A stretch of 13,407 nucleotides of DNA from Pseudomonadota bacterium (GCA_023432995.1 JAEZES010000251.1:1-13407), one strand, 5' to 3'. Shown: positions 1 to 6,859, counted from the stretch's first letter. Numbers and translations are program-made. Notes: generated from the letters alone by a model not told the origin.

Positions 1-19
1 TTTCCGATCCTGAAACGCA

Positions 20-53
20 CGAAGGGCGGCGGCCGCGTGGCCACCGCCCTTCG
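20..53. terminator. GC-rich stem-loop downstream of the TonB receptor; possible terminator
   Basis: C20 plus GAAGGGCGG (21-29) pairs perfectly with CCGCCCTTC (44-52) plus G53. After a C30/A43 mismatch, GGCC (31-34) pairs with GGCC (39-42) around a 4-nt loop. Neither side has a strong T-run: on the minus strand the exit reads GTGCGTTTC. It may still end the minus-strand receptor transcript, or a plus-strand transcript entering from the left. Seen: the pairing. Inferred: terminator role. Confidence 0.45.
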
Positions 54-79
54 CTTCGTCCTCCGGTCGGGACGGTGAA

Positions 80-105
80 GGGCGGAAGCCATTCGGCTCC
101 CGCCC
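80..105. terminator. Second GC-rich stem-loop downstream of the TonB receptor
   Basis: GGGCGG (80-85) pairs with CCGCCC (100-105). After an A86/C99 mismatch, AGCC (87-90) pairs with GGCT (95-98) around an ATTC loop. No T-tract follows on either strand. Its left arm belongs to a second copy of GAAGGGCGG (77-85), the same 9-mer as the left arm of the stem-loop at 20-53. Terminator function is inferred from its position after the receptor stop codon. Confidence 0.35.
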
Positions 106-125
106 CCTCCCCCCCGCCCCGATGA

Positions 126-143
126 CCCTGTGATATCACCGGG
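126..143. repeat. Imperfect 18-bp palindrome just past the receptor stop codon
   Basis: A perfect 10-bp palindrome GTGATATCAC (130-139) is flanked by CCC (126-128) and GGG (141-143) with one mismatch (T129/C140). It lies 17 nt beyond the receptor stop. It has no loop, so it suits a symmetric protein-binding site better than an RNA hairpin. No regulator can be named. Confidence 0.3.
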
Positions 144-160
144 CCGCCAGGATCCGTGTG

Positions 161-3100
161 CTAGAAGTCGACCTTCGCGCCGAGGCGGAAGTACCGACCC
201 ATGATGTTCGGACCACCCCAGGCGGGGTTGAAGCCGAACAGGCCGTAGGCCGCCGACGGGTCGAACCGCGGGTCGATGTCGAACACGTTCAGGACGTCGA
301 GGTAGATCGTGAACTGATCGTTGATCGTGTGACGCGCGTTGAAGTCGACGTTCCACTGCGCCGGCTGGGTGCAGTTCACCGGGGTCACGCCGTCCTCGAA
401 GATCAAGGTCGACGCGTGGTTCTCGGCGTTGAACTGGCAGTCACCCTCGATACCGCCGAAGTCGATCGACGCGGTGTCGTAGCCGCCGGTGTAGTACGCG
501 GTCAGCGACAGCGTCGTGTCACCGAAGTCGACCGAGTTCTGCCAGCTCGCGCGCCACTCGGGAGCACCCGAGCACGACGTGATGTTGCAGGGGCTCAGCG
601 TGCCTTCGTAGTTGAGCACGTCACCCGCGTCGGTCCGCAGCTGGTACTTCATCAGCCAGGACGCGTCCGCCACCGTACGGAAGGTGATATCCGGGGTCAC
701 CTCGAACGTGGCGTTCACGCCGAAGTCGAGACCCGACACGGTCTGCGAGTCCTGGTTGACGAACGACGACTGGATGAAACCCAGCACCGGCAGGGCGTTC
801 GGGAACGCCGGGTCCGGCTGGCCCGGAAGCACGACGATGCCCGGAATGTTCACCACGCCGTTGTTCTGGTAGTAGGCCGCCTCGATCGCCGAGGTGTCAG
901 TCGCTGCAGCGCTGATCAGGTTTTCGACCTTGATGTGCCAGAAGTCGACCGTGAAGCTGACGTTGCGGATCGGCTCGACGATGATGCCGGCGGTGAACGC
1001 CTCGGACTCTTCCGGCTCCAGATTCGGGTTACCGGTCTGGGTCAGGCCGAGCGAGTAGTTACCCGTGGCATAAGCGTTGTTGCCGTGCGCGGCGCAGAAC
1101 GCCGCGCCGTAGGTTCCGCAGTTCACCGTGCGGGTCACGTAACCCGTGGTCGGCAGCCCGAACGACTCGTTGAAGCTCGGGATCCGGAAGCCCTGCGAGT
1201 AGGTGCCACGCAGCGCCAGCCCGCGAATCGGCTCGAACTTGGCGCCGACCTTCGGCGAGAAGCTCGACTGGCCCGTCGAGTAATCGTCGTAACGGCCCGA
1301 GAAGTTCAGCTCGAAGCTGTCGACGATCGGCGCGCTGATTTCGAAGAAGCCCGACCAGACGTTGCGGCTGCCCGCGGTGCCGACCGAGTTGACCGAATAG
1401 TAGCGCTCGTACTGGTTGCCCAGGACGCCCGGGTTGCCGCTCGGCGCGTCGATCGATTCCTGACGATAGGAGCCGCCGACCGCCACCTGAAGCGGACCGC
1501 CCGGCAGCTCGAACAGGTCCTTCGCCAGGGTGGCCTGGACCTGCCACAGCTTCGACACCGAGGTCGTGCTCTGCAGTGGGGCGATGTAGTCCCACACCTC
1601 CTCGGTGTTGGCCGACGGATCGAGGAAGTTGAACTCGCCGGTCGCAACGACGTCCATGATCCGCTGCGGGATCAGGTAGTTGCCCTGGTTGCGCTCGAGG
1701 CTGACCTCGGACGCGGTGAAGTTGGCCGAGTAGTTCCAGTCGTCACCGAACGAACCGTCGATCCCGAGCACGCCGCGCAGCGCGCGAGTATCGGTGTCGA
1801 CCGTGCGCCCGCGATCGCCCGGCATGCGCAGGAACGCACGCGTGCGAAGGCCGGTGCCGGCATAGGGGTTATACGGGTTGAGCGTGCCGTTGACGGCGTC
1901 GCAACCGGTGTTCATGCCATCGGGCGTGCCGACGCCGGTGGCGCAGATGTAGTCTGGCAGCCACACGTTGTAGGCAGCGACGCTGTTGTTCGGCGGGGTC
2001 GGCGTGCCGTTCAAGCCGAGCGGCGTGAACTGCGCGTGAGTCTTGGTGTTGTACCAGTTGACCATCGCGTAGGCCTGCGCGCGGTCGCTCACGTTGAACG
2101 TGAACCGCCCCGACAGCCCCATGCGCTCGATCTCGGGCTGGAGCATGATGAATTCGTGATTGACGTCGACTTCGCAGACGCCCTGCGGGAACGCCGTTGA
2201 TCCCGTCTGGCTGACAATCGTCGCCGGATCGATGAACTCATATCCGCGGCAACCGGCCGACTGGTTGAGGAACGTGTACCCGCCAGCGGTGGTCGTGCCA
2301 TTCGCCTGGTACGGACGCACCATCGTCACGCCCGGAATGGTCACGAAAGCGTTGAAGAAGCCGCTTTCGGGCGTGATGCCGTTCCAGTTCAGGTTGGCCA
2401 TGCAGGTGCTGCCGCTGTCGGAGCAGATGTTGGTCCAGTCGGCCGTGTTGAACGGATACTCGCGGTCGCGCATCCACAGCGCGTCCTGCTTCTGGTATTC
2501 GCCGCTGACGTAGAAGTTGAACCCCTGCTCGTTGAGATCGCCGTAACCCCAGGTCGCGTCGATCCGCTGCTCGCCGGCGTCGCCTTCCTGCGAGATGCCG
2601 TACGAGGCGTTCAGGTGCAGGCCCTGGATTTCGCGCTTGGTGATCACGTTGATCACGCCGGCGATCGCGTCGGCGCCGTAAGTCGACGAGGCGCCGTCGC
2701 GCAGGATCTCGATCCGCTCGACAATCGCCTGCGGGATCGTGTTGAGGTCGACGAAGTTGCGCTGGCCGTCGTCAGCCAGCGGGTACGGTGCAAGCCGCAG
2801 GCCGTCGGCGATCGACAGGGTCGACTGCACGGTCAGGCCGCGCAGCGCCGGCGCGTTGGCGCCCGAGGCGAAGTTGAAGCCGGTGTTCCAGCCCTGCTGG
2901 ATGGTGCCGGCGTTGTTGGCCGGAATGCGCTGAATCGCCTCGGCGACCGTGTTGATGCCGCGCTCGGCCATCGTTTCCGACGACAGCACGGTGACCGGCG
3001 ACGGGGTTTCCGTGTCGGTGCGGCTGAACAGCGTGCCGGTGACGAGAATGACGTCTTCGGAGCTGTCGTCCTCGAGGTCTTCCGCCGAAACAGTGGTCAC

Positions 3101-3211
3101 AGGCGCCGGAGTCTCGGTCACCTGGGCGAAGGCCGGTGCCCCCGCAAAAGCCACGGCGAGCGCAAACGGCGCTACGCCTGCCCGAAGGGCAGTCAGAGTA
3201 GATTTTTGCAT
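161..3211 (-). CDS. TonB-dependent outer-membrane receptor (substrate unknown)
   Basis: A 1016-residue TonB-dependent receptor importing an unidentified ligand across the outer membrane using TonB/ExbBD energy. A Sec signal peptide (1-29, cleavage near AFA|QV) is followed by a TonB-box-like DVILVTG (53-59), a plug domain (about 70-190, ending GADAIAGVINVITK) and a long beta-barrel. The barrel contains the typical NPNLEPEESEAF stretch (728-739) and ends in phenylalanine (GAKVDF), as expected for BAM-dependent barrels. The frame is open upstream to a GTG at 3310, but the ATG at 3211 is chosen because AAGGGA (3217-3222) sits 5 nt before it and the signal peptide starts there. Twelve cysteines fall into six close pairs, probably in extracellular loops. 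There is no N-terminal STN signalling domain, so no FecA-like sigma/anti-sigma control is expected. The family is certain; substrate cannot be assigned because no dedicated enzymes or transporters adjoin it. Confidence 0.95.
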   Translation of the reverse strand: MQKSTLTALRAGVAPFALAVAFAGAPAFAQVTETPAPVTTVSAEDLEDDSSEDVILVTGTLFSRTDTETPSPVTVLSSETMAERGINTVAEAIQRIPANNAGTIQQGWNTGFNFASGANAPALRGLTVQSTLSIADGLRLAPYPLADDGQRNFVDLNTIPQAIVERIEILRDGASSTYGADAIAGVINVITKREIQGLHLNASYGISQEGDAGEQRIDATWGYGDLNEQGFNFYVSGEYQKQDALWMRDREYPFNTADWTNICSDSGSTCMANLNWNGITPESGFFNAFVTIPGVTMVRPYQANGTTTAGGYTFLNQSAGCRGYEFIDPATIVSQTGSTAFPQGVCEVDVNHEFIMLQPEIERMGLSGRFTFNVSDRAQAYAMVNWYNTKTHAQFTPLGLNGTPTPPNNSVAAYNVWLPDYICATGVGTPDGMNTGCDAVNGTLNPYNPYAGTGLRTRAFLRMPGDRGRTVDTDTRALRGVLGIDGSFGDDWNYSANFTASEVSLERNQGNYLIPQRIMDVVATGEFNFLDPSANTEEVWDYIAPLQSTTSVSKLWQVQATLAKDLFELPGGPLQVAVGGSYRQESIDAPSGNPGVLGNQYERYYSVNSVGTAGSRNVWSGFFEISAPIVDSFELNFSGRYDDYSTGQSSFSPKVGAKFEPIRGLALRGTYSQGFRIPSFNESFGLPTTGYVTRTVNCGTYGAAFCAAHGNNAYATGNYSLGLTQTGNPNLEPEESEAFTAGIIVEPIRNVSFTVDFWHIKVENLISAAATDTSAIEAAYYQNNGVVNIPGIVVLPGQPDPAFPNALPVLGFIQSSFVNQDSQTVSGLDFGVNATFEVTPDITFRTVADASWLMKYQLRTDAGDVLNYEGTLSPCNITSCSGAPEWRASWQNSVDFGDTTLSLTAYYTGGYDTASIDFGGIEGDCQFNAENHASTLIFEDGVTPVNCTQPAQWNVDFNARHTINDQFTIYLDVLNVFDIDPRFDPSAAYGLFGFNPAWGGPNIMGRYFRLGAKVDF

Positions 3212-3371
3212 TGCAGTCCCTTTTCGCAATGGGGCGCCGCTAAGCGCCACATCCACCCGTAATCCAGCTGGTGAGGTCAACGTGGCCCACTGATTCGGGC
3301 CGATCGCCACAGGCCGACCGGAGATGGATGCGCGTTCCTGCCCGAACCTCGCACCCGCAGCAAAGTCTTTG

Positions 3372-3484
3372 GTTGCATGGGCAACAACTATGTGTTGCGA
3401 CTGTAACCAAATCGCAACACGCCGGAAATCTACGGGAAATCCGAAGGTTACCGAAGATTAGGGAAACAATGTTGCAACCGCAAC
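3372..3484. promoter_or_regulatory. Cluster of seven GTTGC/GCAAC elements in the receptor/mmcB intergenic region
   Basis: This lies in the 374-bp gene-free stretch 3212-3585. The pentamer occurs as GTTGC at 3372, 3394 and 3471 and as GCAAC at 3381, 3414, 3474 and 3480. Several copies pair as inverted repeats: GTTGC-ATGG-GCAAC (3372-3385), a 9-bp repeat (3392-3420), and the overlapping palindrome GTTGCAAC (3471-3478). The local sequence is more AT-rich than the flanking genes. This looks like a multi-site binding region for a transcription factor, most plausibly acting on the receptor. The factor is unknown. Confidence 0.5.
3387..3420 (-). promoter_or_regulatory. Putative receptor promoter with an embedded 9-bp inverted repeat (operator candidate)
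   Basis: GTGTTGCGA (3392-3400) and its exact reverse complement TCGCAACAC (3412-3420) are 20 bp apart centre to centre, about two helical turns. On the minus strand TTGCGA in the outer arm could be a -35 and CATAGT (3387-3392) a -10, with a 19-bp spacer, so the repeat would cover the promoter core. The leader would then be about 165 nt (roughly 3212-3380); I see only a 5-bp GC hairpin (3233-3248) in it and no recognisable riboswitch. The inverted repeat is certain; promoter and operator roles are inferred. Confidence 0.35.
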
Positions 3485-3558
3485 TAGGCAAATTTCACGA
3501 ATGCTCGATGTTTTGACATTTCCGCGCGGCGCCGAGCCACCAATGCGCAATTGACTTC

Positions 3559-3573
3559 GTTCCGCATCTGTTC
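3559..3573 (+). promoter_or_regulatory. LexA (SOS) box GTTC-N7-GTTC upstream of mmcB
   Basis: GTTC (3559-3562), seven bases, then GTTC (3570-3573) is an exact match to the direct-repeat SOS box of alphaproteobacterial LexA. It ends 12 nt before the mmcB start. A TTGACT (3551-3556) just upstream could be the -35, placing the box between -35 and -10 and transcription start at or very near the ATG, so the mRNA may be almost leaderless. A better -35 hexamer TTGACA lies at 3513-3518, but no good -10 follows it. MmcB genes are known LexA targets in Caulobacter, which agrees. Confidence 0.8.
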
Positions 3574-3585
3574 CACCGAGCGGCG

Positions 3586-4086
3586 ATGGCGAGCCCGGCA
3601 CCGGATATTCCCCTTCCCGACGACTCCCGGCGAGCTCTCGCCGTGGCCCGCGGCATCTGCCGGCTGCTGGCCCGGAACGACATCTGGGCGCTCGCCGAGA
3701 TGCCGCTGCGCAACGGTCGACGGGCCGACCTGATGGGAATCGATCCCAAGGGCCGAATCGTGATCGTCGAGATCAAGACCGCCCGCGCCGACCTCCTCGG
3801 CGACGGCAAGTGGCCCGACTATCTCGAGTTCTGCGACCGGTTCTACTGGGGCCTGCCCCCCGAGCTCGATCGGGCCTGTCTCGAAGGGCCGGGCTTCCGC
3901 CCCGAGTGCTGCGGGGTGATCGTGGCCGACGAGTACGATGCCGAGATCGTGCGCCCGGCGCCGAGCCGCCCGCTGGCCGCGGCCCGGCGCAAGGTCGAGA
4001 CCGAGCGGCTCGCGCGGGCGGCGCTCCGGCGCCAGCTCGTCGGACTCGATCCGTGGTGTTCGGCGTGGGGGCAGGCGCACGGCTGA
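3586..4086 (+). CDS. mmcB: MmcB-family DNA repair protein (PD-(D/E)XK nuclease-like)
   Basis: A 166-residue protein of the MmcB family (PF06319, formerly a DUF), known in Caulobacter as an SOS-induced protein needed for resistance to mitomycin C. The core is RRADLMGIDPKGRIVIVEIK (45-64), a PD-(D/E)XK arrangement with Asp48 and Glu62-Ile-Lys64 as likely catalytic and metal residues. It is followed by the conserved KWPDYLEFCDRFYWGLP (75-91) and GVIVAD (110-115). The biochemical activity of the family is not well established, so nuclease activity is inferred from the motif. The ATG at 3586 has only a weak GAGCGG upstream; the earlier ATG at 3543 meets a stop after three codons. The LexA box at 3559-3573 indicates damage induction. 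The next gene starts 39 nt downstream on the same strand and may be co-transcribed. Confidence 0.9.
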   Translation: MASPAPDIPLPDDSRRALAVARGICRLLARNDIWALAEMPLRNGRRADLMGIDPKGRIVIVEIKTARADLLGDGKWPDYLEFCDRFYWGLPPELDRACLEGPGFRPECCGVIVADEYDAEIVRPAPSRPLAAARRKVETERLARAALRRQLVGLDPWCSAWGQAHG

Positions 4087-4125
4087 ACCGCTGGCGGCGC
4101 GCCGCGGCAAGCGGCATAAGCGGCC

Positions 4126-4851
4126 ATGATGGCGTGGGCCGTGTTCCTTTCGATGCTGGCGATGAGCGCGATCGTTGCGGTGCGCTACCTCGCGACGAGC
4201 GGGCTCTTTGCGTGGGTAACGGCCCGGCTGCGTCCGGACCTATATAACGGGCTGCGGCCGCAGATCCGGCGCGAAATCGGCTGGTCGCTCGGCTCGGCGG
4301 TGGTCTACGGAGCGCCGGCGGGTCTCGTCGCCTGGGGGTGGCAGCAGCACGCCTGGACGCGGGTCTACACCGAATTCACCGCCTACCCGCTGTGGTACCT
4401 GCCGCTGTCGGTGCTGATCTACCTCGGGCTGCACGACACCTGGTTCTACTGGACCCACCGGCTGCTGCACCGCCCGGCCTGGTTCCGTGTCGCGCACGCC
4501 GTGCACCACGCCAGCCGCCCGCCCACCGCCTGGGCGGCGATGAGCTTCCATCCGCTCGAGGCGCTGACCGGCGCCGTGGTCATCCCGGTGCTGGTCTTCC
4601 TCGTGCCGATCCACGCCGCGATGCTCGGGCTGGTGCTGGCGGTGATGACCGTGATGGGGGTCACCAATCACATGGGCTGGGAAATGTTTCCCCGCGCGTT
4701 CGTGCACTCCCCCGCCGGAAGCTGGCTGATCACCGCCAGCCATCACCAGCGACATCACGACGCCTATCGCTGCAACTATGGCCTCTACTTCCGCTGGTGG
4801 GATCGCCTGTGCGGCACCGACCACGGGCTCGCGGCCCGCCGGACGGGATGA
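4126..4851 (+). CDS. Fatty acid hydroxylase / sterol desaturase superfamily membrane enzyme
   Basis: A 241-residue integral membrane di-iron oxygenase of the fatty acid hydroxylase superfamily (PF04116). The diagnostic histidines are present: HDTWFYWTHRLLH (103-115), HAVHH (124-128), NHMG (181-184) and HHQRHH (206-211), which together would hold two irons on the cytoplasmic face. Hydrophobic helices lie near 4-20, 55-72, 88-103 and 145-180. The family hydroxylates or desaturates lipids, carotenoids or sterols; nothing here fixes the substrate. Sphingomonads carry 2-hydroxy fatty acids and carotenoids, so a lipid or pigment role is possible but unproven. Two consecutive ATGs (4126 and 4129) leave the exact start open, and the ribosome site is weak (AAGCGG). 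It begins 39 nt after mmcB, so read-through from the SOS promoter is possible. Confidence 0.88.
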   Translation: MMAWAVFLSMLAMSAIVAVRYLATSGLFAWVTARLRPDLYNGLRPQIRREIGWSLGSAVVYGAPAGLVAWGWQQHAWTRVYTEFTAYPLWYLPLSVLIYLGLHDTWFYWTHRLLHRPAWFRVAHAVHHASRPPTAWAAMSFHPLEALTGAVVIPVLVFLVPIHAAMLGLVLAVMTVMGVTNHMGWEMFPRAFVHSPAGSWLITASHHQRHHDAYRCNYGLYFRWWDRLCGTDHGLAARRTG

Positions 4852-4933
4852 CCGCCACGACGATGCGCCGCCACGGTCTCGCGGCATCGGCAGGCGACCC
4901 GGCCAAGCCGTTCGCCCCCGCACAACTTTACGG

Positions 4934-4983
4934 TTAATTTACTATGTTGCGCCGATAAGCCCAGGCGAGAACACCTTGAAGGG
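4934..4983 (+). promoter_or_regulatory. AT-rich upstream region and strong ribosome site of the PAS protein gene
   Basis: The 141-bp gap 4852-4992 contains a short AT-rich island, GGTTAATTTACTATG (4932-4946), that stands out from the GC-rich surroundings. TACTAT (4940-4945) could be a -10, but no clear -35 lies 16-18 bp upstream. GTTAA is only half of a CtrA-type TTAA-N7-TTAA site. GAAGGG (4978-4983) is a good Shine-Dalgarno sequence 9 nt before the ATG at 4993, which decides the start over the ATG at 5002. The ribosome site is solid; the promoter call is tentative. Confidence 0.35.
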
Positions 4984-4992
4984 CCCAATCGC

Positions 4993-6825
4993 ATGGACAC
5001 GATGCGCGGCAATTTCGGATCGCTTGCCGAAACGGACGGTTACGACCCGGCCGACGAGGAGAACGGCCGCGAGGTCCCTCCCGCCGCGATTGGCCAGGAC
5101 GAACGGCGCATGCAGGTGCGCGCCTACAACCACTGGGCGAGCCTGCTCGGCGACCGCAACTATCCGTCGATCGAGGATCTCGAGCCCGACAACCTGCCCG
5201 ACTTCGGCCCCTACAGCGTGCTGCTCGACTTCTCCTCGGGAATCGAGGACCCCGGCATCGCCTTTCTCGGCGACCGGCTGGCCGCCGAGTGCGACATCGA
5301 CGAGGAGCTCAACACGCTGGCCGACGTGCCCAGCCGTTCGCTGCTCAGCCGCATCACCGATCACTACATGCAGATCATCGCCAACCAGGCGCCGATCGGG
5401 TTCGAGGCCGAGTTCGTCAACCAGCGCAGCAAGACGATCGCCTACCGTGGCATTCTCCTGCCTTACTCGAGCGACGACGACACGATCGACTTCATTTACG
5501 GCGTGATCAACTGGAAGGAACTGGCCGACGCCCAAGCTTCGGACGAGCTGCTGCTGGAGATCGACCAGGCGCTCGAGCCCAAGCTCGAGACGGCCCCCGG
5601 CTTCGAGGCCGACGGCCCGCTGACCGACTGGGCCGACGGCCCGGGCGGCGCGGCGGCGAACGACCTGGCCGAAGGCGGCGATAACGAGGCCGTGGCCGCA
5701 GACTACGCCTTCGATGAGCTTGGCGAGGCGCCGTCCGGTTCCGCTGAAGTGGACGGCGATGGTCTGCCGCTGCCGTCGTTCGGCCTCGAGGACGACGACG
5801 AGGATGACGACGAAGAACCGCGGTTCGGCTCGTTGCTGAAGATGCCGCTGCAGCTCTCGCCCAAGGAGGCCGAGCTGAGCGATGACCCGCCCTCGGTCAG
5901 CTACGACGATACCTTCGAGGACACGGTCGAGGACGATTCCGAGTTCGAGCTGACCGAAGAGCACCTGGCCGAGGCGGAAGCCGACGACACCGAAATGCCG
6001 GAAGAAGATGCAGGCGAACCGGCCCACGTCGACCCGGCCGAAGCGCTCGTCGATGCGCCCGATCTGCCGCCCCTCGATCTGCATGAGAGCGACGTCGCGG
6101 CGCCCGAGCCGGCCACGCCCGCGGCCTGGCCGAGCGAAGCCGAGCTCACAGCGGCCGACGGCGGAATCGACGGCAGCGAGCATGGACACGAAATCGCGCT
6201 GCCGGAAATCGACCCGTCCGAGATGGAACTCGGCGACTGGCTCGCGGCGGCGCGCGAAATGGCGGTCGCCGCGCGCGGCAGCGAGGAACGCACCCGCGAA
6301 GCGCTCTACGAGGCAATCGGCCGGGCCTACGACTTCTCGCTCGCGGCTGCCGAGCAGCCGACCGAGTTCGACGAGCTGCTCGTCGATTCGGGGCTGACGG
6401 TGCAGGACCGAGCGCCGATGACCCCGGTGGTCAAGCTCGTGTTCGGGGCCGACTACGACAAGACCCGCCTGACCGAGTACGCGGCTGCGCTGACCCATGC
6501 CCATCGGCTCGGGCTGCCGCGCGGCGCGCTGTCGGAATACCTGTGCCAGGCCGAAGGCGGCCTCAAGGGCGTCGTCAAGGCCGAACGCCGTCTGCGGCGC
6601 GAAGAGGCTGGCAAGGCGGTCGAACCTGCCGACGCGCCGCGGCACGCGCTCGCCCGCAAGCTCCGCGCCCTGCCGCCGCAGAGGTTCGACGCGCTCGCCG
6701 CGGATGGCAGCGAGTTCGCCCTGGTGATGATCCGCCGCACCGACGAGGGTGAGGTGGTCATGCTCGGCGAGGTGCCCGACGACGTGGCCCTGGTCGAGCG
6801 CGCCGCGCGACGCCTGCTCGGCTAA
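4993..6825 (+). CDS. PAS_5-like domain protein with long acidic linker and unknown C-terminal domain
   Basis: A 610-residue soluble protein with no signal peptide or membrane segment. Residues about 40-178 resemble the PAS_5 family (PF07310): HWASLLGDRNYPSIEDLEP near the start, then LLPYSSDDDTIDFIYGV (155-171). PAS_5 proteins are alphaproteobacterial sensory or localisation modules. Residues 181-410 form a low-complexity, very acidic linker: about 72 Asp/Glu against four Lys/Arg by hand count, including ten acidic residues in a row (266-275). Residues about 412-540 look folded and helical (ELGDWLAAAREMA; then APMTPVVKLVFGADYDKTRL at 474-493) and mixed in charge. The end (551-610) has a small alpha/beta look (FALVMIRRTDEGEVVMLGE). 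I do not recognise the C-terminal part. There is no kinase, cyclase or DNA-binding motif I can see. The gene stands alone between the hydroxylase and the protease operon. PAS assignment is moderate; function unknown. Confidence 0.8.
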   Translation: MDTMRGNFGSLAETDGYDPADEENGREVPPAAIGQDERRMQVRAYNHWASLLGDRNYPSIEDLEPDNLPDFGPYSVLLDFSSGIEDPGIAFLGDRLAAECDIDEELNTLADVPSRSLLSRITDHYMQIIANQAPIGFEAEFVNQRSKTIAYRGILLPYSSDDDTIDFIYGVINWKELADAQASDELLLEIDQALEPKLETAPGFEADGPLTDWADGPGGAAANDLAEGGDNEAVAADYAFDELGEAPSGSAEVDGDGLPLPSFGLEDDDEDDDEEPRFGSLLKMPLQLSPKEAELSDDPPSVSYDDTFEDTVEDDSEFELTEEHLAEAEADDTEMPEEDAGEPAHVDPAEALVDAPDLPPLDLHESDVAAPEPATPAAWPSEAELTAADGGIDGSEHGHEIALPEIDPSEMELGDWLAAAREMAVAARGSEERTREALYEAIGRAYDFSLAAAEQPTEFDELLVDSGLTVQDRAPMTPVVKLVFGADYDKTRLTEYAAALTHAHRLGLPRGALSEYLCQAEGGLKGVVKAERRLRREEAGKAVEPADAPRHALARKLRALPPQRFDALAADGSEFALVMIRRTDEGEVVMLGEVPDDVALVERAARRLLG

Positions 6826-6859
6826 GAGCGCTCCGCTCGCCCGACCCCGTCACGGACTC

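Noticed and set aside
2..13. Possible 3' end of a plus-strand gene entering from the left (codons ...FRS then TGA at 11-13).
   Set aside because: Only three codons are visible, so there is no way to distinguish it from chance; the hairpin at 20-53 would suit such a gene but proves nothing.
158..2200. Long plus-strand open frame of 680 codons opposite the TonB receptor.
   Set aside because: Composition is Arg/Val/Asp-rich low-complexity typical of antisense frames in high-GC DNA; the receptor on the other strand is unmistakable.
3212..3310. GTG-initiated 33-residue N-terminal extension of the TonB receptor.
   Set aside because: It would bury the signal peptide, and the ATG at 3211 has AAGGGA at good spacing.
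3334..3347. GTTC-N6-GAAC inverted element as a second LexA box.
   Set aside because: Spacing and orientation differ from the alphaproteobacterial GTTC-N7-GTTC direct repeat or GAAC-N7-GTTC forms; it lies in the receptor leader.
3212..3380. Cobalamin or other riboswitch in the long receptor leader.
   Set aside because: No B12-box or other conserved core was found; only a short GC hairpin near the start codon.
3392..3420. Fur/iron box at the receptor promoter (TTGCGA...TCGCAA).
   Set aside because: The arms resemble alphaproteobacterial Fur-type half-sites, but the 11-nt spacer is too long for that operator, and nothing else supports iron regulation.
4932..4946. CtrA-binding site upstream of the PAS protein gene.
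   Set aside because: Only one TTAA half is present (GGTTAA); the second half at N7 is missing.
4942..6645. Long minus-strand open frame of 567 codons opposite the PAS protein gene.
   Set aside because: It mirrors the acidic codon bias of the real gene and has no recognisable motif. The plus strand has a good ribosome site and domain structure.
6826..6838. Terminator after the PAS protein gene (GAGCG-CTC-CGCTC).
   Set aside because: The stem is only 5 bp with a 3-nt loop and no T-run; it is too weak to call.
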